From positions 2,728,001-2,792,000 of the forward strand of contig NZ_CP107772.1 of the NCBI RefSeq assembly GCF_036345155.1: 64,000 nucleotides of DNA, given 5' to 3'. The notes under the pieces were generated by a model. The model was given only the letters and a program-made list of their open reading frames with translations. It made no database searches and was not told where the DNA came from. The DNA is from Streptomyces sp. NBC_00582. Lineage in GTDB: Bacteria; Actinomycetota; Actinomycetes; Streptomycetales; Streptomycetaceae. Of this stretch, positions 17,761 through 25,855 are shown in pieces. A program made the translations under genes and the position numbers. Numbering within the stretch: the first letter of the stretch is position 1; each line of letters starts with the position of its first letter.

Positions 17761-18578
17761 TGCGGATCCAACCGATGAGGATCACTCGAGTGCTGGGCGG
17801 CGCGCTGCTGGCGCTGGGACTGGCGGCCGGACCGGCCGCCGCCGACTCCTCGCCCTCCGCGAGCCCGTCCGGGGAGAGCGCCGCGCCGACCTCGGCGGGC
17901 ACCTCGTTCCGTACGGCGGCGGAGGTCGAGCAGGGGCAGACGGCCACCGCGAGCGCCTCCACGGGTGACTACCTGTACTGGTCGTTCGCGGCGGACTCGG
18001 GACAGCGGCCCACCGTGAAGACGGAGGTGAAGCTGCCGGCGGCGCATCGCGCCCAGACCTGGCAGATCGACGTGTACGACGGGCTGCGGCGCCGTCAGGC
18101 CTGCCAGTACGGCGCGCAGACCCGCACCGCCGCCCAGGACGCCGCCCGGGTGGAGCTGGCGTGTGTGCTGCGCACGGTGCGCGCCTGGTCGGAGCCGTGG
18201 GCGAACGACCCGCTGCCGGGCACGTACTACGTCCGGCTGACGGTCGTCGGCCTGAGCGCGGCGGACCTGGGCCAGCCGGTGAGCGCCGGACTCCAGGTCA
18301 CCTCCAAGGACATCGGCGGCGCGGCGGCCGTGGACGGCTCGCTGGCGAAGCCGCTCGTCCCGGGCATCGCGGTCACATCGACGGCGGAGGACGACGATTC
18401 CTCGCCGACGGCCGTGCTGTCGAGCATCGAGCCCGACGACGGCTGGGCGTCCGGCTGGTGGTCCGACCGCTGGGTGTGGACGGGGATCGGGGCGGTGCTG
18501 GCGGCGCTGGCCGGCATCGGCGGCTACACGATGACGCGTGGTGCGGGACGCCCGCGGCAGGTGCCGCCGGGCGCCTGA
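17760..18578 (+). CDS. Secreted membrane-anchored partner of the VWA protein
   Basis: 272-residue exported protein: signal peptide ending AAGPAAADSS, a Ser/Pro/Thr-rich spacer, a beta-rich ectodomain starting near residue 45 (SFRTAAEVEQGQTATASASTGD) with two cysteines (QACQYGAQ, ELACVLR), one C-terminal transmembrane helix (WTGIGAVLAALAGIGGYTM) and a short basic tail. The ectodomain resembles the beta-sandwich at the end of its VWA neighbour. ATG 17760 shares its A with the preceding TGA. No family with a known function is recognised. A strong hairpin follows. Confidence 0.75.
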   Translation: MRIQPMRITRVLGGALLALGLAAGPAAADSSPSASPSGESAAPTSAGTSFRTAAEVEQGQTATASASTGDYLYWSFAADSGQRPTVKTEVKLPAAHRAQTWQIDVYDGLRRRQACQYGAQTRTAAQDAARVELACVLRTVRAWSEPWANDPLPGTYYVRLTVVGLSAADLGQPVSAGLQVTSKDIGGAAAVDGSLAKPLVPGIAVTSTAEDDDSSPTAVLSSIEPDDGWASGWWSDRWVWTGIGAVLAALAGIGGYTMTRGAGRPRQVPPGA

Positions 18579-18599
18579 CCGCTCCTGACGTCCGCTCAG

Positions 18600-18629
18600 A
18601 AGGCCCATCACCGCCCGGTGGTGGGCCTT
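18600..18629. terminator. Bidirectional hairpin terminator
   Basis: AAGGCCCATCACC and GGTGGTGGGCCTT pair through 13 positions with one G-U, around a 4-nt loop. It sits between the convergent ends of the VWA-partner gene (18578) and the HxlR gene (18639). Confidence 0.7.
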
Positions 18630-18638
18630 CGGCGTGCC

Positions 18639-19295
18639 TCAGCCCTCCCGCAGCGCCTTCGCGAGCGTCCCGTCCCCCGCCACGTCGATCCGCCCGGCGC
18701 GCACCGCGTCCCGCACCCCCAGCTCCCCGCGGGCGACGGCCGCGCAGGTGCCGGCGTCCAGCGCGAGCCGGGCGGCGGGCTCCCTGGGAGCGGGGCCGTC
18801 CCCGTGGACGGGGCCGTCCTGGGCGCCGAGATGGAGGTGGAACTCCCCTTCGTCCAGGCGGACTTCGAGGATCTCCCCGTCCGCCTGGCGGACGTCGGGG
18901 AAGTCCTCGCCCTCCAGCGCCCGCAGCAGGGGCAGCGCGAACCAGTGGGCGCGGACGGCGTCGGTGGGGCGGCGCTCGCCGAGCTCACCCTCGCCCCAGC
19001 GGCCCAGCGCCTGCAGCACCGGCAACAACTCCCGTCCGCGCCGGGTGAGTTCGTAGACGTAGGCCGCGCCCGGCGGGGGGAGCCGGCGGCGGGTGGTCAG
19101 GCCGTCGCGTTCCATGTCCCTCAGCCGGCCGGCGAGCACGTCCGTGCTGACGCCGGGCAGGTCGGCGTGCAGGTCCGTGTACCGGCGCGGACCCGCGAGC
19201 AGCTCCCGGACGATCAGCAGGGTCCAGCGGTCCCCGACGACGTCGAGCGCCCGGGCGGCGGAACAGTACTGGTCGTAGCTTCGACGAGGTGACAT
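18639..19295 (-). CDS. HxlR-family winged-helix regulator
   Basis: 218-residue regulator. The HxlR winged helix covers about residues 8-105: YDQYCSAARALDVVGDRWTLLIVRELLAGPRRY, then DLHADLPGVSTDVLAGRLRDMERDGL. The C-terminal ~100 residues form a second, SCP2-like domain (EVRLDEGEFHLHLGA) that could bind a hydrophobic ligand. It is divergent from the aminotransferase, and two palindromes lie between them. ATG 19295 is used; ATG 19313 would add six residues. Confidence 0.85.
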   Translation of the reverse strand: MSPRRSYDQYCSAARALDVVGDRWTLLIVRELLAGPRRYTDLHADLPGVSTDVLAGRLRDMERDGLTTRRRLPPPGAAYVYELTRRGRELLPVLQALGRWGEGELGERRPTDAVRAHWFALPLLRALEGEDFPDVRQADGEILEVRLDEGEFHLHLGAQDGPVHGDGPAPREPAARLALDAGTCAAVARGELGVRDAVRAGRIDVAGDGTLAKALREG

Positions 19296-19324
19296 GCGAC
19301 GCAGTCTAGACATGTCGTTGGACT

Positions 19325-19352
19325 TTCCAAGCTGGAACTTGGTAAAACCAAG
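19325..19352. promoter_or_regulatory. Two adjacent palindromes between HxlR and aminotransferase genes
   Basis: TTCCA-AGC-TGGAA (19325-19337) is followed directly by CTTGGT-AAA-ACCAAG (19338-19352). They lie 31-58 bp upstream of the aminotransferase start and 30 bp upstream of the HxlR start, a typical place for HxlR autoregulation and control of the divergent gene. Confidence 0.6.
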
Positions 19353-19382
19353 CAACACACGAAACCGGAGGGGCGAGCGAGC

Positions 19383-20591
19383 ATGGAGTTCCGGCAGTCG
19401 AACAAGCTCAGCGAGGTCTGTTACGAGATCCGCGGCCCGGTGGTCGAGCACGCCAACGCGCTGGAGGAGGCAGGCCACAGCGTGCTGCGCCTGAACACCG
19501 GCAACCCGGCGCTCTTCGGTTTCGAGGCGCCGGAGGAGATCCTCCAGGACATGATCCGGATGCTGCCGAAGGCGCACGGCTACACCGACTCGCGCGGCAT
19601 CCTCTCCGCCCGCCGGGCCGTGGCCCAGCGCTACCAGACGCTCGGCCTGGAGGTCGGCGTCGACGACGTCTTCCTCGGCAACGGCATCTCCGAGCTGATC
19701 GCGATGGCCGTGCAGGCGCTGGTCGAGGACGGCGACGAGATCCTCATCCCCGCCCCCGACTTCCCCCTGTGGACGGCGGTGACCACCCTCGCCGGCGGCA
19801 AGGCGGTCCACTACCTCTGCGACGAACAGGCCGACTGGTACCCGGACCTGGACGACATGGCGTCGAAGATCACGGACCGCACCAAGGCCGTGGTCCTGAT
19901 CAACCCCAACAACCCCACCGGCGCGGTCTACCCCAAGGAGATCGTCGAGGGCATCCTCGATCTGGCCCGCCGGCACGGTCTGATGGTGTTCGCCGACGAG
20001 ATCTACGACCAGATCCTGTACGACGACGCCGTGCACCACTCGGCCGCGGCGCTCGCCCCCGACCTGGTCGTGCTGACCTTCTGCGGTCTGTCCAAGACGT
20101 ACCGGGTGGCGGGCTTCCGCTCGGGCTGGCTGGTGGTGACGGGCCCCCGGCAGCACGCCCGCGACTATCTGGAGGGCCTGACCATGCTGGCCTCCATGCG
20201 GCTGTGCGCCAACGCGCCCGCCCAGTACGCCATCCAGGCCGCGCTCGGCGGCCGCCAGTCGATCCGCGACCTCACCGCGCCGGGCGGCAGGCTGCACGAG
20301 CAGCGCACGGTGGCCTGGGAGAAGCTCAACGAGATCCCCGGCGTCTCGTGCGTGAAGCCGAAGGGCGCGCTGTACGCGTTCCCGCGCATCGACCCCAAGG
20401 TCCACCCGATCCACGACGACGAGAGGTTCGTCCTGGACCTGCTGCTCCAGGAGAAGATCCAGGTGGTCCAGGGCACGGGCTTCAACTGGCCCACGCCCGA
20501 CCACTTCCGCATCCTGACCCTCCCGCACGCGGAGGACCTGGAGACGGCGATCGGCAGGATCGGGCGGTTCCTCAGCGGCTACCGGCAGTAG
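19383..20591 (+). CDS. alaA: PLP-dependent aminotransferase, alanine transaminase (AlaA) type
   Basis: 402-residue class I/II aminotransferase. It matches the AlaA group: opening FRQSNKLSEVCYEIRGPV, NTGNPALFGFEAPEEI, GYTDSRGILSARRAV, NPNNPTGAVY, and the PLP Schiff-base lysine in LSKTYRVAGFRSGW. It likely interconverts pyruvate and alanine with glutamate. The ribosome binding site GGAGGGG is nine bases upstream. It is divergent from the HxlR gene and probably regulated by it. Confidence 0.9.
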   Translation: MEFRQSNKLSEVCYEIRGPVVEHANALEEAGHSVLRLNTGNPALFGFEAPEEILQDMIRMLPKAHGYTDSRGILSARRAVAQRYQTLGLEVGVDDVFLGNGISELIAMAVQALVEDGDEILIPAPDFPLWTAVTTLAGGKAVHYLCDEQADWYPDLDDMASKITDRTKAVVLINPNNPTGAVYPKEIVEGILDLARRHGLMVFADEIYDQILYDDAVHHSAAALAPDLVVLTFCGLSKTYRVAGFRSGWLVVTGPRQHARDYLEGLTMLASMRLCANAPAQYAIQAALGGRQSIRDLTAPGGRLHEQRTVAWEKLNEIPGVSCVKPKGALYAFPRIDPKVHPIHDDERFVLDLLLQEKIQVVQGTGFNWPTPDHFRILTLPHAEDLETAIGRIGRFLSGYRQ

Positions 20592-20704
20592 GGCGCCGGG
20601 ACGCCCCCACGGACCGGACGGCCGAGGCTTCCCCCGTACACGCGCGGACCGCGCCGGCCGTTCTCGTGTCGTCCGCCGCTGATCGCTGCCTTACGCTGAC
20701 AGAT

Positions 20705-21298
20705 GTGGGCGATCTCCTCCTCGTCCGGCACGGTGAGACCGAGTGGTCGCGGTCCGGGCGGCACACGGGCTGGACGGACGTTCCGCTGACCGAGCACGGG
20801 CGGGACGAGGCCCGGCGGCTGACCTCGCTGGTCGGGTCGCTGCGGGTCGGCGCCGCGTACGTCAGCCCGCTGGAGCGGGCCCGGGAGACGGCGGAGCTCT
20901 CCGGCCTGCACGGCGCACGGGTCGACCCCGATCTGCGGGAGTGGGACTACGGCGGGTACGAGGGCGTCACCACCGCCGAGATCCAGCGGACCCGGCCCCA
21001 CTGGTTCCTGTTCGACGACGGGGTGGCGCCCGGTCCGCCCGAGCACCCCGGGGAGACACCCGCGCAGGTCGGCGAGCGGGCCGACCGGGTCCTCGCGAGG
21101 GTGCTGGGGGCCGGTGCCGACGGGGAGGTGGCGCTGGTGGCGCACGGGCACTTCCTGCGGGTGCTGACCGCCCGCTACCTCGGGCTGGATCCTTCGGCCG
21201 GGGCGCTGTTCCGGCTCGCCACGGGCACACTGGGCCGGCTGGGCACGGAGCACGGGCGGCCGGTGATCGCCGCCTGGAATGTCAGACCCGGGTCGTAG
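20705..21298 (+). CDS. Histidine phosphatase family protein
   Basis: 197-residue phosphoglycerate mutase-like phosphatase. The catalytic RHGETEW is at residues 8-14; the second His is in LVAHGHFLRVL, and Glu in REWDYGGYEG is the proton donor position. The size and lack of mutase insertions favour a phosphatase over a mutase; the substrate is unknown. GTG 20705 is inferred from family length, as no strong ribosome binding site is present. Confidence 0.85.
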   Translation: MGDLLLVRHGETEWSRSGRHTGWTDVPLTEHGRDEARRLTSLVGSLRVGAAYVSPLERARETAELSGLHGARVDPDLREWDYGGYEGVTTAEIQRTRPHWFLFDDGVAPGPPEHPGETPAQVGERADRVLARVLGAGADGEVALVAHGHFLRVLTARYLGLDPSAGALFRLATGTLGRLGTEHGRPVIAAWNVRPGS

Positions 21299-21358
21299 CC
21301 TTCGAGTGGGCCCGCCGCAGGGCGGGGCACCAGGGCAGGACTCGACAGGGGGGACGCC

Positions 21359-22006
21359 ATGACCCGACCGCCGACCGCCGCGCAACGGCGGGTGATCGAC
21401 GCCGCCGAACCCGTCACGGGCCGGCTCCGGGGGACCCGGGCCCAGCTCGCGGCGCTGGTGGGCCGGGGGCTCGCCTTCCGCCATCCACGGCCGCCGCACG
21501 ACCACTTCCTGACCCCGGCGGGCCACCGGATACGGGAGGCGGGGGCCGGGCCGGGAGCCGGGGAGGCGCCCGCCCCCGAGCCCGCGCGGGAGGAGACCGG
21601 CAGCGGGGTGTTCGCCGCGCGGGTGGGGGGCGAGGAGGCCGTCGGGGCGGACGGTCCGGCCCGCGCGCGTGAGGTGCACAGCGCCTGGCAGGGGCTGCTG
21701 GAGCTGCGCAGGATGACCCATCCGGACGGCTCGGTGGACCGGCCGTGCGGGTGGGAGCGCAGCCATCTGGTGCGGGCCGCGGCCCTCGCCCTGGAGGCCG
21801 CGGGACACCGCCCCGCCGGTCCCGACGCCGACGGCTACCGCGTCCGCGCGACCCCGCAGCCGGAGGCGGTCGCCGTGCGCGGGCCGGACGACGCGACGCT
21901 GAGAGCCTGTGCGGCGACACTGGAGAAGGCGGGCTGGCAGGTCGGCGAGCACACCGATCCCCGGACCAGAGCGCGCTATCTGCTGGCTTCCCCACGCCGA
22001 GCGTGA
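21359..22006 (+). CDS. Hypothetical Streptomyces protein
   Basis: 215-residue protein with no family I can name. The N-terminal ~60 residues look like a small winged-helix-like fold (AAQRRVIDAAEPVTGRLRG...LVGRGLAFRHP). An Ala/Gly/Glu-rich linker precedes a C-terminal half with two betabeta-alpha-like repeats (ALALEAAGHRPAGPDADGYRV and AATLEKAGWQVGEHTDPRTRA). GGGGGGACGCC upstream of ATG 21359 supports the start. It is 62 bp before the thioesterase gene and could share its transcript. Confidence 0.6.
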   Translation: MTRPPTAAQRRVIDAAEPVTGRLRGTRAQLAALVGRGLAFRHPRPPHDHFLTPAGHRIREAGAGPGAGEAPAPEPAREETGSGVFAARVGGEEAVGADGPARAREVHSAWQGLLELRRMTHPDGSVDRPCGWERSHLVRAAALALEAAGHRPAGPDADGYRVRATPQPEAVAVRGPDDATLRACAATLEKAGWQVGEHTDPRTRARYLLASPRRA

Positions 22007-22068
22007 GGACATGCCAGGATCGATGCCCGGCGCACCGATCTCTCGTCGACGAGAAGGGGAAGCACGCA

Positions 22069-22491
22069 GTGAGCGAGCCGTTTTCCGTCCGGATCACCGT
22101 CCGGGGATACGAGACGGACGTACAGGGCCACGTCAACCAGAGCGTGTACATCAACTACGCGGAGCACGCGCGCTGGTCCCTGCTGCAGGCCGCGGGCATC
22201 AGCCAGAACCGGCTGACCGGACAGGGGGTGGGGCCGGTGGCCCTGGAGACGACCATCCGCTACCGGCGCGAACTCCTCGCCGGCGACGAGATCGACGTCT
22301 CCTGCGCCTTCGAGTGGGGCGGCGGCAAGACGTTCCGCATCCGGCAGACCATCAGCAGGAGCGACGGCACGGTGGCCGCCGAACTCACCGCGGTCGGCGG
22401 GCTGCTGGACCTCAAGGAGCGACGCATGGTGGCGAACCCGCAGGACTACTTCAAGGAACTGGCGAGCGACCCGAGCCTGTTCGGGCTGTAG
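22069..22491 (+). CDS. Acyl-CoA thioesterase, 4HBT hot-dog family
   Basis: 140-residue single hot-dog domain. It contains YETDVQGHVNQSVYINYAEHARWS, where the Asp and the helix are the catalytic region of 4-hydroxybenzoyl-CoA thioesterase-type enzymes. Start GTG 22069 follows AAGGGGAAG. It should hydrolyse an acyl-CoA or acyl-ACP; the substrate is not predictable. Confidence 0.85.
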   Translation: MSEPFSVRITVRGYETDVQGHVNQSVYINYAEHARWSLLQAAGISQNRLTGQGVGPVALETTIRYRRELLAGDEIDVSCAFEWGGGKTFRIRQTISRSDGTVAAELTAVGGLLDLKERRMVANPQDYFKELASDPSLFGL

Positions 22492-22566
22492 ACACCCGCC
22501 GGATTGTTGGCGTGTCCCACTCACAGCGCGGTCCCACCCGTGTCCCACGGCATTCCCAAGATCCCG

Positions 22567-22584
22567 AGGCAGGCTCAACTGCCT
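22567..22584. promoter_or_regulatory. Palindrome AGGCAG-N6-CTGCCT ahead of the chitosanase
   Basis: Perfect 6-bp arms, 23 bp upstream of the chitosanase start, just before TTTGACA. Two copies of TGTCCCAC occur further upstream (22512 and 22541 areas). Chitosanase genes in Streptomyces are commonly repressed by a ROK-type CsnR; whether this is its site cannot be told from one example. Confidence 0.4.
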
Positions 22585-22606
22585 TTGACAGCGCCCTACT
22601 CGGGAG

Positions 22607-23422
22607 ATGACGTTGCCCTTTCCGCACGCACGAGCCGCCCGTCGCACCCTGCTCGCCGCCCTCGGCGGCGCAGCGCTCGCCACGCGGTGGCCGACGGCCG
22701 AGGCCGCCACCGCGACCGGACTCGCCGATCCGGAGAAGAAGGACATCGCCATGCGGCTGGTGTCCAGCGCGGAGAACTCGTCGCTGAACTGGAAGGCGCA
22801 GTACCCGTACCTCGAGGACATCGGCGACGGCCGTGGCTACACCGGCGGCATCATCGGCTTCTGCTCCGGTACGGGCGACATGCTCGCCCTCGTCGAGCTG
22901 TACACCGAGCGGCACCCGGACAACGCCCTGGCCGCTTGGCTGCCCGCCCTGCGCGCGGTGAACGGCACCGACTCGCACGAGGGCCTCGACCCGGGCTTCC
23001 CGGCCGCCTGGCGCACGGCGGCGAGGACGGCCGGGTTCCGCAAGGCCCAGCGCGACGAGCGGGACCGGGTGTACTTCGACCCGGCGGTCGCCCGCGGCAA
23101 GAAGGACGGTGTGGGCACGCTCGGCCAGTTCGCCTACTACGACGCCCTCGTGATGCACGGCCCGGGCACCGACGCCCTGAGCTTCGGCGGCATCCGCCGG
23201 CGGGCCGGGGCCCACGCGGACACCCCGGCGGACGGCGGCGACGAGACCACGTATCTGCACGCCTTCCTCGACGCGCGGGTGTGGGCGATGCGGCAGGAGG
23301 CGGCCCACCACGACGTGTCCCGCGTCGAGACGGCCCAGCGGGTGTTCCTGAAGAAGGGGAACCTCGATCTGGAGCCGCCGCTCAAGTGGAAGGTGTACGG
23401 GGACGGTTACGAGATCGACTGA
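22607..23422 (+). CDS. csn: Secreted chitosanase, glycoside hydrolase family 46
   Basis: Endo-chitosanase (EC 3.2.1.132). 271 residues: a twin-arginine-like signal (ARAARRTLLAALGGAALA), then a mature enzyme closely following the Streptomyces N174 type. Catalytic Glu is in SSAENSSLNWKAQY and catalytic Asp in EDIGDGRGYTGGIIGF. GFCSGTGDM, NDERDRVYFDPAV-like DERDRVYFDPAV and PPLKWKVYGD are also conserved. The GGGAG motif is only one base from ATG 22607 but six bases from an in-frame TTG two codons later, so TTG may be the true start. A 12-bp GC hairpin follows. Confidence 0.95.
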   Translation: MTLPFPHARAARRTLLAALGGAALATRWPTAEAATATGLADPEKKDIAMRLVSSAENSSLNWKAQYPYLEDIGDGRGYTGGIIGFCSGTGDMLALVELYTERHPDNALAAWLPALRAVNGTDSHEGLDPGFPAAWRTAARTAGFRKAQRDERDRVYFDPAVARGKKDGVGTLGQFAYYDALVMHGPGTDALSFGGIRRRAGAHADTPADGGDETTYLHAFLDARVWAMRQEAAHHDVSRVETAQRVFLKKGNLDLEPPLKWKVYGDGYEID

Positions 23423-23442
23423 GCCGGCACCGGGGTGACCGG

Positions 23443-23473
23443 GCCGGGGCGCGCGGTGACGGCGCGCCCCGGC
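23443..23473. terminator. Strong GC hairpin after chitosanase
   Basis: Perfect 12-bp arms GCCGGGGCGCGC and GCGCGCCCCGGC with a 7-nt loop, 21 bp beyond the stop. It lies between convergent genes (csn and 8-oxoguanine deaminase), so it may serve both. Confidence 0.75.
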
Positions 23474-23553
23474 TCCGGCCGCTCCGGACACCGCACAGAC
23501 GTCCGGAGCCGCCGGCCGAGGGCCGTCCCCCTCGGCCGGAGCCTCGCCCCGGG

Positions 23554-24933
23554 TCAGGCCCGGGCGGTGATCTCGGCCAGTCGCCGGGCCTCCGCGCGTG
23601 TGGCGCGGGCGATCGCGTCCTCGTCGGCGGTGAGCAGCCGCCCGTTCTCGACGATCTGCCGGCCGTTCACGAACGAGGCGGTGACCGGGGCCGCCGCGCC
23701 GAAGACCAGGGCGGTCACCGGGTCGGCGATGGAGGCGTGGGCGAGGGTGTCCAGCCGCCACAGCACCACGTCGGCGAGTTTGCCCGGCTCCAGGGAGCCG
23801 ATCTCGCGGGCCCGGCCCAGCACCCGGGCGCCGCCGTGGGTGCCGAGGCGCAGGGCCTGACGGGCGTTCAGGGCGGCCTCGCGGTGGGCGCCGAGGCGGT
23901 TGACGAGCAGGGCGTTGCGCAGTTCGGTGTGGAGTTCGCCGGACTCGTTGGAGGCGGTGCCGTCGACGCCGAGACCGACCGGGACACCGGCCGCCAGCAT
24001 GTCGGGGACGCGGGCGATCCCGGCCGCCAGCCGCGCGTTGGACGACGGACAGTGGGCGACACCCGTCCCCGTGCGGGCGAAGGCGGCGATGTCGGAGTCG
24101 TTCATGTGGACGCAGTGCGCCATCCACACGTCCTCGCCGAGCCAGCCGGTGGACTCGAAGTAGTCGGTCGGTCCCCTGCCGAACAGCTCGTGGCAGAACT
24201 TCTCCTCCTCGACCGTCTCCGAGCCGTGGGTGTGCAGCCGCACGCCGAGCCGGCGGGCCAACTCGGCTCCCTGGCGCATGAGTTCGGTGGAGACGGAGAA
24301 GGGTGAGCAGGGGGCGACGGCGACCTGGGTCATCGCGTCGAAGGAGGCGTCGTGGTGCTCCCGGACCGTCTCCTCGGTGGCGGCGAGGGCCCCGTCGAGG
24401 GTCTCGACGGCGAAGTCCGGGGGCAGACCGCCGTCCTTCTCACCGCGGTCCATCGAACCGCGGGCCAGGGTGAAGCGGACGCCCATGCCCCGGGCGGCGC
24501 CGATGATCGCGCCGGAGAGGTCGCCGGTGCCCTTCGGGAAGACGTAGTGGTGGTCCATGGCGGTGGTGACCCCGCCCCGGGCCATCATCGCCAGGGATCC
24601 CTCGGCCGCCGCGCGGACCATCGGCTCGTCGATGCGCGCCCAGGTCGGATAGAGGGCGACCAGCCAGTCGAAGAGGTTGTGGTCGGTGGCCAGGCCCCGG
24701 GTGATCCACTGGTAGAAGTGGTGGTGGGTGTTGACGAGGCCGGGGGTGGCCAGATGGCCGGTGGCGTCGATACGGCGGACGACGTTCTCCAGGCCCTCGG
24801 GGGCCTTTCCCGCGCCGACCGCCTCGATGCGGTTTCCGGCCAGGACGACATGTCCGGCCGCGTACTCGGTGTCGTCGGCGTCGACGGTGGCGATCGAGCA
24901 GTTCTCGATGACGACGCGCTGGGGGGCTGCCAT
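23554..24933 (-). CDS. 8-oxoguanine deaminase (amidohydrolase)
   Basis: 459-residue amidohydrolase of the AtzB/8-oxoguanine deaminase group; deamination of 8-oxoguanine gives urate. Metal ligands are visible in VNTHHHFYQWITR, LHTHGSETVEEE, MAHCVHM and LGVDGTASNES, together with the VAHCPSSNARLAAG loop. It is the last gene of the uricase operon, 10 bp after pucL, which fits a urate-producing enzyme feeding the next step. A plain guanine deaminase or other hydroxypurine role cannot be excluded. Confidence 0.85.
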   Translation of the reverse strand: MAAPQRVVIENCSIATVDADDTEYAAGHVVLAGNRIEAVGAGKAPEGLENVVRRIDATGHLATPGLVNTHHHFYQWITRGLATDHNLFDWLVALYPTWARIDEPMVRAAAEGSLAMMARGGVTTAMDHHYVFPKGTGDLSGAIIGAARGMGVRFTLARGSMDRGEKDGGLPPDFAVETLDGALAATEETVREHHDASFDAMTQVAVAPCSPFSVSTELMRQGAELARRLGVRLHTHGSETVEEEKFCHELFGRGPTDYFESTGWLGEDVWMAHCVHMNDSDIAAFARTGTGVAHCPSSNARLAAGIARVPDMLAAGVPVGLGVDGTASNESGELHTELRNALLVNRLGAHREAALNARQALRLGTHGGARVLGRAREIGSLEPGKLADVVLWRLDTLAHASIADPVTALVFGAAAPVTASFVNGRQIVENGRLLTADEDAIARATRAEARRLAEITARA

Positions 24934-24943
24934 GGTCCGTCCT

Positions 24944-25849
24944 TCAGAGGTGGGTGAGGTCCGCCGGGATCTTCGCCTCGCAGCCGTCCCTGAGGACGGT
25001 GGCCTCGATCAGGCCGTAGGGGCGGTCGGCGGCGAAGTACACGGCTCCGTCGGCGGTGTCGTTCTTGAGCCCGAACGGCGCCAGGTCCACCAGGAAGTGG
25101 TGCTTGTTCGGCAGGGAGAAGCGGACCTCGTCGATCTCGTCGCGGTGCTCGATGATCCGCGCGCCCATGGCGTAGAGGGTCTGCTGGAGCGAGCGGGAGT
25201 ACGTCTCGGCGAAGGCCCGCAGCAGATGCCCCTTGACCTCGGCGTACGAGGCGTCCCAGTCGGGGGCGTCCTGCGAATCGTCGCTCCAGTGGAAGCGCCA
25301 GCGGGCCGAGACGTCGGTGGCGAGGACACGGTCGTGGGCCTCGGGGAGGGTCGTGTACCTGTCCTTGACGTAGCCCCGGAACTCGGAGTCGGTCGAGTTC
25401 ATGACGGTCAGGTCCTTGAGGCCGGAGACGACCTCCCAGGACGAGCCGTCGTAGGTGATCTGGGTGAGGCGGGTCTCCTGGCCCCTGCGGACGAAGGAGT
25501 GGGCGCCCTCCCCGGAGTGCTCGATGCGCTCCCAGGCGTACTCCTCCACCCGGATGCGGGCCCGGTGGATGGCGTCCTGGCTGGTGACGAAGTGCCGGGC
25601 GAGGTGGATGCCGAACTGTTCGGCGGAGTCGACGCCCTTCTCCTTGGCGAACGCGTACACCGTGTTCTTGGTGGTGTCGGTCGGCAGGACGTTGGCGTTG
25701 GAGCCGGAGTAGTGGACCTCGTCCATGTCGCCGGAGAGCGACACCGACACGTTCAGGTCCTTGATGTGGTGGGTGGCTCCGTCCCGCGTGATCCTGACGA
25801 CGCGGTTCTCGGCCTTGCCGTACTGGTTCGGTCCCAGAAAGGTGGGCAT
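24944..25849 (-). CDS. pucL: Urate oxidase (uricase)
   Basis: Uricase (EC 1.7.3.3) oxidises urate to 5-hydroxyisourate without a cofactor. 301 residues with the tandem T-fold: PTFLGPNQYGKAENRVVRITR at the start, the catalytic Thr region LPTDTTKNTVYAFAKEKG, GLKDLTVMNSTDSEFRGYVKD and NKHHFLVDLAPFG near the end. It ends with a peroxisomal-like but irrelevant DLTHL. Middle gene of the operon uraD/uraH-pucL-deaminase, 6 bp after the fusion gene. Confidence 0.96.
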   Translation of the reverse strand: MPTFLGPNQYGKAENRVVRITRDGATHHIKDLNVSVSLSGDMDEVHYSGSNANVLPTDTTKNTVYAFAKEKGVDSAEQFGIHLARHFVTSQDAIHRARIRVEEYAWERIEHSGEGAHSFVRRGQETRLTQITYDGSSWEVVSGLKDLTVMNSTDSEFRGYVKDRYTTLPEAHDRVLATDVSARWRFHWSDDSQDAPDWDASYAEVKGHLLRAFAETYSRSLQQTLYAMGARIIEHRDEIDEVRFSLPNKHHFLVDLAPFGLKNDTADGAVYFAADRPYGLIEATVLRDGCEAKIPADLTHL

Positions 25850-25855
25850 GGGCAG

